Shown here: piece after piece, positions 1-5,531 of the stretch
How the letters are laid out: each line of letters begins with the position of its first letter
Numbering within the stretch: position 1 is the first letter of the stretch
Assembly: GCA_002372735.1 (NCBI GenBank)
Contig: DFIE01000110.1
Location: 1-7,449 of the forward strand
Reading direction: 5' to 3'
Origin: Clostridiales bacterium UBA3705
GTDB taxonomy: Bacteria > Bacillota_A > Clostridia > Oscillospirales > Oscillospiraceae
Length of the DNA: 7,449 nucleotides
Program-made: the position numbers and the translations under genes
The notes under the pieces: model-generated
What the model saw: the letters and a program-made list of their open reading frames with translations, nothing else
Told to the model about the DNA's origin: nothing
The model's database searches: none

Positions 1-1
1 C

Positions 2-106
2 CAGAACACCAACGCCAACATGGTGGCCATGATGAAGGCCATGATGAACTACGGCACCTCTGCCAGAGCCTTCTTTGTGGCCGAAGGCAGAGCCGTGGCG
101 GAGTAA
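2..106 (+). CDS. C-terminal end of an unidentified protein (5' truncated)
   Basis: Only the last 34 codons lie in the window, read in the frame that starts at base 2 and ends with TAA at 104-106. The tail is Met- and Ala-rich, with the core MMKAMMNYGTSARAFF. It resembles the amphipathic tail unit (LLNYGAAAQ-YF type) that I recall at the ends of large clostridial surface proteins with repeated domains, but that is memory and not a search. An open frame to the window edge, a natural stop and a hairpin 15 nt downstream support it as a real gene. Function cannot be assigned from this fragment. Confidence 0.6.
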   Translation, partial: QNTNANMVAMMKAMMNYGTSARAFFVAEGRAVAE

Positions 107-121
107 TCCCACAGCCCCAAA

Positions 122-153
122 AGCGCGCTGCAGGCCCCGGCTTGCAGCGCGCT
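122..153. terminator. GC-rich hairpin between convergent genes
   Basis: An 11-bp perfect stem (AGCGCGCTGCA at 122-132 with TGCAGCGCGCT at 143-153) has a 10-nt loop. It lies just after the plus-strand stop at 106 and beyond the ridA terminator. No T-run follows it on the plus strand. On the minus strand it is followed by TTTT, partly within the stem. It may act as a weak, possibly two-way, terminator between the convergent genes, but only the hairpin itself is certain. Confidence 0.4.
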
Positions 154-158
154 GATTG

Positions 159-194
159 AAAAAAGCAAGGCCGCCGGCGGTGCCGGCGGCCTTG
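159..194 (-). terminator. Rho-independent terminator of ridA
   Basis: Read on the minus strand, a perfect 13-bp stem (arms 182-194 and 166-178) with a 3-nt loop is followed by C and then six T (159-164 on the plus strand are six A). It begins 12 nt after the ridA stop codon. The combination is a classic intrinsic terminator. Confidence 0.92.
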
Positions 195-206
195 ACTGCA
201 GCCTGC

Positions 207-584
207 TCAATCCAGGCAGGCAATGACTTCCACCTCTACCAGGGCGCCCTTGGGCAGCTCCCGCACCGCCACGCAGGACCGGGCGGGCTTGGAGACAAAG
301 TAGGCCCCGTAGATCTCGTTAAAGGCCCCAAAGTTGGCCATGTCCGACAGGAAACAGGTGGTCTTTACCACATTGCGTTCCGTGCAGCCGGCAGCGGCCA
401 GCAGGGCGTCGATGTTCGACATGATCCGGCGGCTCTGTGCCCGGATGTCGCTGGGCTCCAGGGCGCCGGTGGCGGGGTCAATGGGCATCATGCCGGACAA
501 AAACAGCAGGTTCCCGGCCTTGACCGCCTGGGAATAGGGTCCGATGGCCGCGGGGGCCTTGGGGGTGGAAATGTATTCTGGCAT
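207..584 (-). CDS. ridA: RidA family reactive intermediate/imine deaminase
   Basis: This 125-aa protein has the usual length of the YjgF/YER057c/UK114 (RidA) family. These small cytosolic trimers hydrolyse reactive enamines/imines (such as 2-aminoacrylate) released by PLP enzymes, yielding 2-keto acids and ammonia. Visible family marks are the N-terminal GPYSQA (residues 15-20), FLSGMMPID (28-36) and the C-terminal signature PARSCVAV-LPKGALVEVE. That signature includes Arg102, equivalent to the substrate-carboxylate-binding Arg of E. coli RidA, and Glu119. The ATG at 582-584 is preceded by AAAGGAG (594-600) at about 9 nt. The gene has its own promoter (615-643) and terminator (159-194), so it is probably transcribed alone. 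The exact substrate among RidA subfamilies cannot be told from sequence, although the retained Arg fits an active deaminase. Confidence 0.95.
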   Translation of the reverse strand: MPEYISTPKAPAAIGPYSQAVKAGNLLFLSGMMPIDPATGALEPSDIRAQSRRIMSNIDALLAAAGCTERNVVKTTCFLSDMANFGAFNEIYGAYFVSKPARSCVAVRELPKGALVEVEVIACLD

Positions 585-614
585 AACAGGAGGCTCCTTT
601 CCTCAGATAGCTCT

Positions 615-643
615 ATCCTATCACACCCGGCGGCAAAATGCAA
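615..643 (-). promoter_or_regulatory. Promoter of ridA
   Basis: On the minus strand, TTGCAT (638-643) and TAGGAT (615-620) are separated by 17 nt, with an upstream TG giving an extended -10 (TGATAGGAT). It lies in the short gap between the HTH gene stop (655) and the ridA ribosome site (594-600). Confidence 0.6.
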
Positions 644-654
644 CACCTCCGGGC

Positions 655-1125
655 TCAGTCCTCCGACTCCTGGCCGACTTGATCCAGAGGCGGCTCGCCA
701 TAGCGGCGCAGCATCCGGTCCACCTCCTCCGGGTCGGTCAGCCCGGACTGCAGGGCTGTGAGCAGCACCACGTCCCGCCGCCGGCGGACGTACAGGGGCT
801 CCATGCCGTTCAGCTTCAGCAGCCGGTCGGTCTGGCGGCTGTCGCAGCCCACGGCAAAGCACATCCGCAGCAGGGTATCCCGCTTGTCCAGCCCGGTCTC
901 GCCGCTGAGCAGCTTGTAGCCGTAGGATTCCGGAATCCCCGCCTTCAGAAACAGGGTCCGGCGGGTCATTTTTTTCTGCGCCATCAGCTGCAGCAGCTCC
1001 TCGCGGAAGGAGGTCCCGGCAGGGAAGAAGGACGCCTGGTATTCGTCAAAAAAGCTGCTCAGCCCGTCCCGGCCGGTTTTCTCCAGCACACCGGTGAGGG
1101 AATGGGTGGTTTTTGGATTTTTCAT
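655..1125 (-). CDS. Helix-turn-helix protein paired with a Ser/Thr kinase gene
   Basis: A 156-aa, probably cytosolic DNA-binding protein. The ATG at 1123-1125 is chosen because GAGGT (1133-1137) stands 7 nt upstream; longer readings of the frame run into the antisense of the kinase gene. After a Ser/Thr-containing N-terminus (1-30), residues about 41-105 look like an XRE/lambda-repressor-type HTH, with REELLQLMAQKKMTRRTLFL, then GIPESYGYKLLSGE as recognition region, then DTLLRMCFAVGC. The part LLKLNGMEPLYVRRRRD (residues 102-118) and the end RYGEPPLD match a pattern I recall from a widespread clostridial family (YGYQ-FSGKR, LLR-AGL-PLYPR-RRD, ELGEP-L). Members of that family are often beside protein kinases. 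It is divergent from the kinase gene, with a 93-bp shared control region. A likely role is regulating the pair or acting as kinase partner or substrate; this is inference. No terminator is seen before the ridA promoter. Confidence 0.8.
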   Translation of the reverse strand: MKNPKTTHSLTGVLEKTGRDGLSSFFDEYQASFFPAGTSFREELLQLMAQKKMTRRTLFLKAGIPESYGYKLLSGETGLDKRDTLLRMCFAVGCDSRQTDRLLKLNGMEPLYVRRRRDVVLLTALQSGLTDPEEVDRMLRRYGEPPLDQVGQESED

Positions 1126-1155
1126 AAATCTGACCTCGCTTTTTGTGGAATCGTG

Positions 1156-1164
1156 TGGTATGAT
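1156..1164 (+). promoter_or_regulatory. Extended -10 promoter for the kinase gene
   Basis: TGGTATGAT forms an extended -10 element (TG-n-TATGAT) in the divergent intergenic region, about 55 nt upstream of the kinase ATG. No good -35 is visible at the normal distance, which is common for extended -10 promoters. I could not find a convincing promoter for the opposite HTH gene in the same 93 bp. Confidence 0.5.
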
Positions 1165-1178
1165 TACGGCAGAACAGA

Positions 1179-1193
1179 TGCCGCTCCGCGGCA
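1179..1193. repeat. Small inverted repeat in kinase leader
   Basis: TGCCGC-tcc-GCGGCA is a perfect 6-bp inverted repeat with a 3-nt spacer. It sits just downstream of the predicted kinase promoter and upstream of its ribosome site (GGGAGGG, 1206-1212). It could be an operator for the divergent HTH protein or an mRNA hairpin; the sequence cannot decide between these. Confidence 0.4.
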
Positions 1194-1218
1194 CAAACCG
1201 GTGAAGGGAGGGAGCCCC

Positions 1219-2280
1219 ATGACCCTGGAACAAGCCTATGCCCTGTCCTGCTTTACTCCCATCGGCAGCCTGGGCCCGGGGCTGACCCTGGTCCGGCACA
1301 GCCATACCGGCGTGTTGGGGGTGCGCAAGCAGCTGCAGGTCTATGACCTGGCGGTGTACAGCACCCTGCAGGCCCATCCGGTGGCCCAGGTGCCAAAGAT
1401 CCTGGCCATGGGGGAGGAAAACGGCACCCTCACCGTGGTGGAGGAGTATATCAACGGCACCACCCTGGCCGCCCTGCTGCAGACCCAGGGGCCCCAGCCT
1501 CCGGCCCGGGTGCAGGACCTGGGCCGGGCCCTGTGCCGCATCCTGGCCCAGCTGCACAGCCAGCAGCCCCCGGTGGTACACCGGGACATCAAGCCGGAGA
1601 ATCTCCTGCTGGACCAAAACGGCCGGCTGTGGCTGCTGGACTTCAACGTGGCCAAGCATCACCGCCCCGGCCAGGGCCGGGACACCCACCTGCTGGGCAC
1701 CGAGGGCTTTGCCGCTCCGGAGCAGTACGGCTTTGGGGCCTCCGGTCCGGCGGCGGACGTTTACGCCGTGGGGGTGGTGCTGAACTGCCTGCTCACCGGG
1801 GAGCTGCCCACCCTGGCGCCCGCCGCGGGCCCCCTGGCCCCGGTGATTGCCCGGTGCCTGAGCATGGAGCCGGCGGACCGGCCCACCGCAACCGAGCTGG
1901 AGCGGCTGCTCGCCCGTCCAGCTCCGGCCGGCCGCACCCGGCGGCAGCTGCTGCCCCCGGGCTTCCGCACCGGCAAGGTGTGGAAGATGCTCCTGGCCCT
2001 GCTGGGCTACGGGCTGATCTTCGCCTATGACTTTTCCGTGGAGTACGACAACACGGACATTTTGACCCTGGCCATGTACCGGGTGGCCCTGCTGGGCATC
2101 CATCTGAGCCTGGTGGCCTATTGGGCGGACTATCTGGGCCTGCGCCGCAGGCTCTGCCCCTGGAAAAGCCGGTGGGTCCGGGCCCTGATGGGCATTGTGT
2201 ACAGCCTGGCCATTGTGGTGGGCTGGCTCGCCTTTGTGTTTGTGGGGGGCTTTTTGATCTTCCTGTTTACCGACTCGTGA
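1219..2280 (+). CDS. Membrane-anchored Ser/Thr protein kinase-like protein (DFN variant)
   Basis: A 353-aa protein with an N-terminal kinase fold and C-terminal membrane anchor. The ATG at 1219 follows a GGGAGGG ribosome site. Kinase marks are a VRKQL strand with Lys37 (beta-3 lysine), the EEYINGTTL hinge (75-83), the catalytic loop HRDIKPENLL (121-130; Asp123, Asn128), LLDFNVAK (139-146), the activation/APE segment GTEGFAAPEQYG (160-171), Asp180 with VYAVGVVLNCLLTG, and Arg222. Two deviations stand out. DFG is DFN, although the metal-binding Asp141 remains, and no clear glycine-rich loop or helix-C Glu can be seen. Residues about 253-272, 281-303 and 319-350 are three hydrophobic segments; no sensor domain follows. 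The kinase domain should be cytosolic. It is divergent from the HTH gene and overlaps the DUF6198-like gene tail to tail. It is probably an active or atypical kinase of the Hanks type, but substrates are unknown. Confidence 0.9.
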   Translation: MTLEQAYALSCFTPIGSLGPGLTLVRHSHTGVLGVRKQLQVYDLAVYSTLQAHPVAQVPKILAMGEENGTLTVVEEYINGTTLAALLQTQGPQPPARVQDLGRALCRILAQLHSQQPPVVHRDIKPENLLLDQNGRLWLLDFNVAKHHRPGQGRDTHLLGTEGFAAPEQYGFGASGPAADVYAVGVVLNCLLTGELPTLAPAAGPLAPVIARCLSMEPADRPTATELERLLARPAPAGRTRRQLLPPGFRTGKVWKMLLALLGYGLIFAYDFSVEYDNTDILTLAMYRVALLGIHLSLVAYWADYLGLRRRLCPWKSRWVRALMGIVYSLAIVVGWLAFVFVGGFLIFLFTDS

Positions 2281-2986
2281 CAGGGTCCCTCACCGGGGCC
2301 TGGCCGGTAAAGAAGGGCCGCAGGGCCCAGCTGTCCCGAAAGACGAAGCGCCGCTCCAGCAGGGCGGTGCACCGGTGGATCAAAAACCCGTTCACCAGGG
2401 CGCAGACCGCAGTGCCCCACTTGACCCCCTCAAGATGCCACAGGCCGAAGAAGGCGAAGGACAGCCCCACGCTGAGAAGACAGCTGGTGATGTCATAGCC
2501 GGTTTTGAACTTGTGGATCTCAATGCCCCAGCGGGCGGAGACCTCCTTGACAAACAGCTCGTACACCTCCGGGGAGATGTAGGCGTGGAACAGCAGGGAG
2601 ATGGCCGCCGAGCCCAGCACCATGCCGATGACATAGCAGACAATCCGATCCGCCATGCCAAAGCCGGGCACCAGGGCCAGCAGCCACATGGACCCGTCCA
2701 GCATCAGCCCGTAGAGCACCGCCGTGACAAAGGAGAACAGATCGCTCAGCCGGAACCTGCGCAGCAGCAGCATCATCACCGCCAGCAGCACCGCCTGCAG
2801 GGTGTACTCCGCCATGCCAAAGGTGAAAAAGGGCAGGCTTTGGCTGAGTTTCAGATGCAGCAGATAGGCCGGGGCCACCACCATAGACATGCCGAAGTCC
2901 GCCCGTTCCATCAGGGCGGTGCCCACGGCCAGAATCGCCAGGCCCAGCAGATAGGCCAGCTCTGTGGAAAACACGCGCTGTTTCAT
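2267..2986 (-). CDS. YczE/YyaS/YitT-like (DUF6198-type) six-TM membrane protein
   Basis: A 239-aa integral membrane protein. The ATG at 2984-2986 is preferred over a GTG at 2993-2995, because the ribosome site GAGGTG (2993-2998) overlaps that GTG and stands 7 nt from the ATG. Hydrophobic segments lie at about 9-26, 52-76, 82-104, 112-134, 166-184 and 188-206. The N-terminal pattern GTALMERADFGMSMVVAPAY (residues 22-41) and later FFTFGMAEY, FVTAVLYG and the conserved end GVKWGTAVCALVNG fit the YczE/DUF6198 family as I recall it. The biochemical role of that family is not established, and transport is only a guess. It lies 92 nt after nrdR on the same strand with a structured spacer and no clear promoter of its own, so read-through from nrdR is possible. 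Its last 14 bp overlap the end of the kinase gene. Confidence 0.85.
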   Translation of the reverse strand: MKQRVFSTELAYLLGLAILAVGTALMERADFGMSMVVAPAYLLHLKLSQSLPFFTFGMAEYTLQAVLLAVMMLLLRRFRLSDLFSFVTAVLYGLMLDGSMWLLALVPGFGMADRIVCYVIGMVLGSAAISLLFHAYISPEVYELFVKEVSARWGIEIHKFKTGYDITSCLLSVGLSFAFFGLWHLEGVKWGTAVCALVNGFLIHRCTALLERRFVFRDSWALRPFFTGQAPVRDPVTSR

Positions 2987-3011
2987 TGTAAACACCTCTT
3001 TCCTCCAAAAC

Positions 3012-3066
3012 GGGCACAGGCAGCCCTCTGCGTTTGATACAGAAACGCAAAAAGCTGTCTGTGCCC
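3012..3066 (-). promoter_or_regulatory. Nested hairpin between nrdR and the DUF6198-like gene
   Basis: On the minus strand, a 13-bp outer stem with one wobble position (arms 3054-3066 and 3012-3024, GGGCACAGACAGC with GCTGCCTGTGCCC) encloses a perfect 7-bp inner stem (arms 3043-3049 and 3029-3035) with a 7-nt loop. A run of five T sits between the two 5' arms. The outer stem is followed by GTTTTGG, a weak terminator tail, and then by the ribosome site of the next gene. It may be a leaky nrdR terminator or an attenuator-like leader; no known riboswitch class was recognised. Confidence 0.6.
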
Positions 3067-3078
3067 GGGCCGGGGGAT

Positions 3079-3534
3079 TTATTTTTCCTCCAGGATCTTG
3101 TTGAGCTCCTGCATAAAGCTGTGGATGTCCTTAAACTGGCGGTACACCGACGCGAACCGGACATAGGCCACCTCGTCCAGGGGCTTCAGCCGCTCCATCA
3201 CCAGCTCGCCGATGTACTCGGTGGTGACCTCCCGCTCCAGGGAGTTCTGGATGATGGACTCAATCTCCAGCACCGCGTCCTCCAGATCCTGGGCGCTGAC
3301 CGGCCGTTTCTCACAGGCGCGGATCATGCCGTTCATGATCTTGTTCCGGTCAAAGGGCTGGCGGGTGCCCGCCCGTTTCACCACAATAATCGGCAGCCGC
3401 TCCACGGTTTCATAGGTGGTAAACCGCCGCTGGCAGGCCAGACACTCTCTGCGCCGGCGGATGCTGGTGCCGTCTTCGGAGTGGCGGGAATCCACCACCT
3501 TGCTCTCCTGATACCCACAATACGGACATTTCAT
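3079..3534 (-). CDS. nrdR: Transcriptional repressor NrdR
   Basis: A 151-aa protein, the standard length for NrdR, the zinc-ribbon/ATP-cone repressor of ribonucleotide reductase genes. It senses ATP/dATP through the cone and binds paired NrdR boxes. The start [17 protein letters not shown] holds the first zinc knuckle (Cys3, Cys6), followed by the conserved RRRREC and the second knuckle CLAC (Cys31, Cys34). RRFTTYE then leads into the ATP-cone, which begins [16 protein letters not shown]. The ATG at 3532-3534 has GGAGGAAA (3541-3548) at 6 nt. A good promoter lies at 3579-3608. No ribonucleotide reductase gene is in the window, and I saw no clear NrdR box near its own promoter. Confidence 0.98.
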   Translation of the reverse strand: MKCPYCGYQESKVVDSRHSEDGTSIRRRRECLACQRRFTTYETVERLPIIVVKRAGTRQPFDRNKIMNGMIRACEKRPVSAQDLEDAVLEIESIIQNSLEREVTTEYIGELVMERLKPLDEVAYVRFASVYRQFKDIHSFMQELNKILEEK

Positions 3535-3578
3535 GCGCTGTTTCCTCCCCGTTCTTTCGTTTGCATGCTCCGTCTGTT

Positions 3579-3608
3579 AGTATAACAGAAACGACCGGGG
3601 CTTGTCCA
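3579..3608 (-). promoter_or_regulatory. Promoter of nrdR
   Basis: On the minus strand, TGGACA (3603-3608) and TATACT (3579-3584) are 18 nt apart. TG-n before the -10 makes an extended element (TGTTATACT). It lies between the rubredoxin terminator and nrdR, with a leader of about 35-40 nt. Confidence 0.75.
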
Positions 3609-3631
3609 GTAAAAAATCAAATTATGTTAAC

Positions 3632-3666
3632 AAAAAATCCGGCCGGACCCATCAGGGCCCGGCCGG
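3632..3666 (-). terminator. Rho-independent terminator of the rubredoxin gene
   Basis: On the minus strand, a 12-bp stem with one G-U pair (arms 3655-3666 and 3639-3650) and a TGAT loop is followed by A and then six T (six A at 3632-3637 on the plus strand). It starts 7 nt after the rubredoxin stop and insulates nrdR from it. Confidence 0.92.
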
Positions 3667-3673
3667 GCTTAGC

Positions 3674-3808
3674 TTATTCCTCGGGGCTGAAATCATCCTT
3701 GCCCACGCCGCAAAGCTCGCAGACGAAATCCTCGGGAAGGTCTTCCCACTTCACGCCGGCCTCGTCCTCATCATAGACCCAGCCGCAGACGTTGCAAACA
3801 TACTTCAT
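3674..3808 (-). CDS. Rubredoxin, short 44-aa form
   Basis: A small non-haem iron electron carrier. The 44-residue product starts [18 protein letters not shown] and has the two iron-binding knuckles, Cys5-x2-Cys8 and Cys30-x2-Cys33, with the conserved GW-YD and GVGKDDF contexts. Typical rubredoxins are 52-54 aa. This one lacks about 8-10 residues of the loop between knuckles (only 21 residues separate Cys8 and Cys30), as in the 45-aa rubredoxin of Desulfovibrio desulfuricans. The second knuckle reads CELC where CPxC is usual. The ATG at 3806-3808 follows AAAGGAG (3818-3824) at 9 nt. Strong promoter and terminator flank it, so it is a monocistronic, probably well-expressed gene. Likely partners in anaerobes are oxidoreductases for oxygen/peroxide detoxification; none is encoded here. 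Confidence 0.95.
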   Translation of the reverse strand: MKYVCNVCGWVYDEDEAGVKWEDLPEDFVCELCGVGKDDFSPEE

Positions 3809-3841
3809 GGTGACGCGCTCCTTTCGGTAAGATACAGGAAT

Positions 3842-3869
3842 ATTATAACAGATTTCCCGGGCTTGTCAA
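3842..3869 (-). promoter_or_regulatory. Consensus promoter of the rubredoxin gene
   Basis: On the minus strand, TTGACA (3864-3869) and TATAAT (3842-3847) both match the sigma-70/sigma-A consensus perfectly with a 16-nt spacer, and TG stands before the -10. It sits between the NCS2 gene stop (3897) and the rubredoxin start. Confidence 0.9.
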
Positions 3870-3896
3870 TGGAGGGGCGGGGATTTTCTTTGGGGT

Positions 3897-5327
3897 TCAG
3901 CGCTTTTCCCCGGCGTCTTTTTCGGCCCCGCCGATGGTCTTGGGAGTCAGGGCGTCGGGCTCCAGATCCACCCGCTTGGGCAGCAGCAGGGACATGAGCA
4001 TGGAGATGACGAACACGCCTGCCACCGGGTTGCCGGAGAAGATGTCAGTGACGATCTGGGGCATATGGGTGAAGAACCCGGGCACAAAGGTGACGCCGAT
4101 GCCGATGCAGAAGGCGGAGGCCACAATCAAGGTGTTGCGCTGGTCCATCTTAATCTGGGAGAGCATGCTCACGCCGGAGACAATGATGGCGCCGAACATG
4201 ATCACCGTGCAGCCGCCCAGCACGCAGGCGGGCAGGGTGGAGAAGAACGCGCCGATGGGGGGGAACAGGCCCGCCAGCACCAGGGTCAGGGCGCCGAACA
4301 TGATGGTGAACCGGTTGACCACCTTGGTCATGGCCACCAGGCCCACGTTCTGGCTGAAGGAGGTGATGGGAGGGCAGCCGAACACGCCGCCGGAGATGGC
4401 AGACATGAAGCCGTCGCAGCCCAATGAGCCGGAGACCTCCCGCTCGGTGATGTCCCGGCCCAGGCCGCCGGTGCATACGGCGGTGGTATCGCCGATGGTC
4501 TCCGCCGCGGAGACCAGGAACACCAGGGTCACCGAGATGATGGCGCCGAGTTCAAACTTGGGGGTAAAGGCGAACAGCTTGGGCAGGGAGACCACGCCCA
4601 GCTCCGCCACGGTGTTCCGCATGGCGGAGAAGTTGACCATGGGGGCAATGCCCGTAAGGGTGAAGATCACCGCCACAACATAGCCCACCACCAGGCCGAA
4701 GAGGACGTACAGCTGCTTCCAGAAGCCCTTGGCCACGCAGTTGAACACCAGGCAGGAGATCAGGGTGATGGTGCCCACCACCAGGTTGTACCAGGCGCCG
4801 ATGTCCTCCGCCCCGTTGCCGCCGGCAAAGGACTCAATGCCCGTGCCCAGCAGGGAGATACCGATGGTGGTCACCACGCAGGCGGACACAATGGGGGAAA
4901 CAAATTTGCGCCAGTATTTGGCGGTCAGGCCCAGCAGGCCCTCTATGCAGCCGCCCACAATCACCGCGCCGATCATCAGGCCGTAGTCCTTGGCGGCCAG
5001 GGTCATCATGGCGGACAGGAAGGTGAAGCTCAGGCCCATCACCACCGGCAGCTTGGAGCCGATGCGCCAGATGGGGTACAGCTGAATCAGCGTGCCCAGG
5101 CCAGCCACCAGCATGGCGGCCTGAATCAGCAGGGCCTTGTCGATTTCCGTGAAGGCCTTGCCGTTGTACATGGCCACGCCGGCAATCAGCATCACCGGGG
5201 TCACGTTGGCCACAAACATGGCCAGCACATGCTGCAGACCGAAGGGGATGGCCTTGGCCACAGGCACCCGCCCGTCCAGACGGTAGATGTTTTGAATATC
5301 AGGGGGTTGATGGTTGGAATTTTTCAC
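3897..5327 (-). CDS. NCS2 family uracil/xanthine permease
   Basis: A 476-aa polytopic inner-membrane nucleobase:cation symporter. The GTG at 5325-5327 is chosen because AAAAGGAG (5336-5343) stands 8 nt before it. The ATG 24 codons upstream falls right at the predicted transcription start and has no ribosome site. Family marks are GLQHVLAMF (residues 30-38) in TM1, the TM8 segment AAETIGDTTAV with Glu276 (the position of the substrate-binding Glu of XanQ/UapA), and the NCS2 signature SFSQNVGLVAMTKVVNR (323-339), close to PbuX of Bacillus. LPACVLGGCTVIMFG follows, and about 12-14 hydrophobic segments are present. Xanthine is the more likely substrate because of the PbuX-like signature, but uracil or uric acid cannot be excluded. 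It has its own promoter. No terminator hairpin is seen between its stop and the rubredoxin promoter, so some read-through into rubredoxin is possible. Confidence 0.93.
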   Translation of the reverse strand: MKNSNHQPPDIQNIYRLDGRVPVAKAIPFGLQHVLAMFVANVTPVMLIAGVAMYNGKAFTEIDKALLIQAAMLVAGLGTLIQLYPIWRIGSKLPVVMGLSFTFLSAMMTLAAKDYGLMIGAVIVGGCIEGLLGLTAKYWRKFVSPIVSACVVTTIGISLLGTGIESFAGGNGAEDIGAWYNLVVGTITLISCLVFNCVAKGFWKQLYVLFGLVVGYVVAVIFTLTGIAPMVNFSAMRNTVAELGVVSLPKLFAFTPKFELGAIISVTLVFLVSAAETIGDTTAVCTGGLGRDITEREVSGSLGCDGFMSAISGGVFGCPPITSFSQNVGLVAMTKVVNRFTIMFGALTLVLAGLFPPIGAFFSTLPACVLGGCTVIMFGAIIVSGVSMLSQIKMDQRNTLIVASAFCIGIGVTFVPGFFTHMPQIVTDIFSGNPVAGVFVISMLMSLLLPKRVDLEPDALTPKTIGGAEKDAGEKR

Positions 5328-5404
5328 GGAAAACACTCCTTTTGTGAGATCCCTCCCGGCCGGAATCGTGCCGTGACAGAAGGAAGACCCGATTTGCAAA
5401 AATT

Positions 5405-5432
5405 ATTATACCACCCTAAAAATTTTTTGCAA
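5405..5432 (-). promoter_or_regulatory. Promoter of the NCS2 permease gene
   Basis: On the minus strand, TTGCAA (5427-5432) and TATAAT (5405-5410) are 16 nt apart, with an extended -10 (TGGTATAAT). The predicted start of transcription is near 5398, leaving a leader of about 70 nt. That leader shows no purine-riboswitch core that I can recognise. Confidence 0.85.
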
Positions 5433-5484
5433 TTGGCGGATTGAACAAGATTATGCATATTTTCTATGCAAAATCACGAGACAT

Positions 5485-5519
5485 AAAAAGCGCCTGCCGG
5501 CCATTTGGCCGGCAGGCGC
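5485..5519 (-). terminator. Rho-independent terminator of the zinc-ribbon gene
   Basis: On the minus strand, a perfect 13-bp stem (arms 5507-5519 and 5490-5502) with an AAAT loop is followed directly by five T (five A at 5485-5489 on the plus strand). It begins 12 nt after the gene's stop. Confidence 0.95.
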
Positions 5520-5531
5520 CGGGGAGGGGCT

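Noticed and set aside
544..1218. N-terminal extension of the kinase frame to position 544
   Set aside because: The added residues are antisense to the HTH and ridA genes. The extended -10 and GGGAGGG site point to ATG 1219.
1126..2103. Upstream extension of the HTH gene frame through the kinase gene
   Set aside because: The residues before the ATG at 1123-1125 are low-complexity Gly/Gln/His antisense of the kinase domain. A ribosome site directly precedes that ATG.
3535..3640. Possible NrdR box at the nrdR promoter (autoregulation)
   Set aside because: I compared the region by eye with the known ACAC-TATAT-GTGT type of box and found no convincing pair of sites.
4065..4427. Plus-strand His/Gly/Asp-rich ORF within the NCS2 gene, superficially like a metal-binding protein
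   Set aside because: It is a shadow of the strongly conserved NCS2 coding frame on the other strand, without its own start signals.
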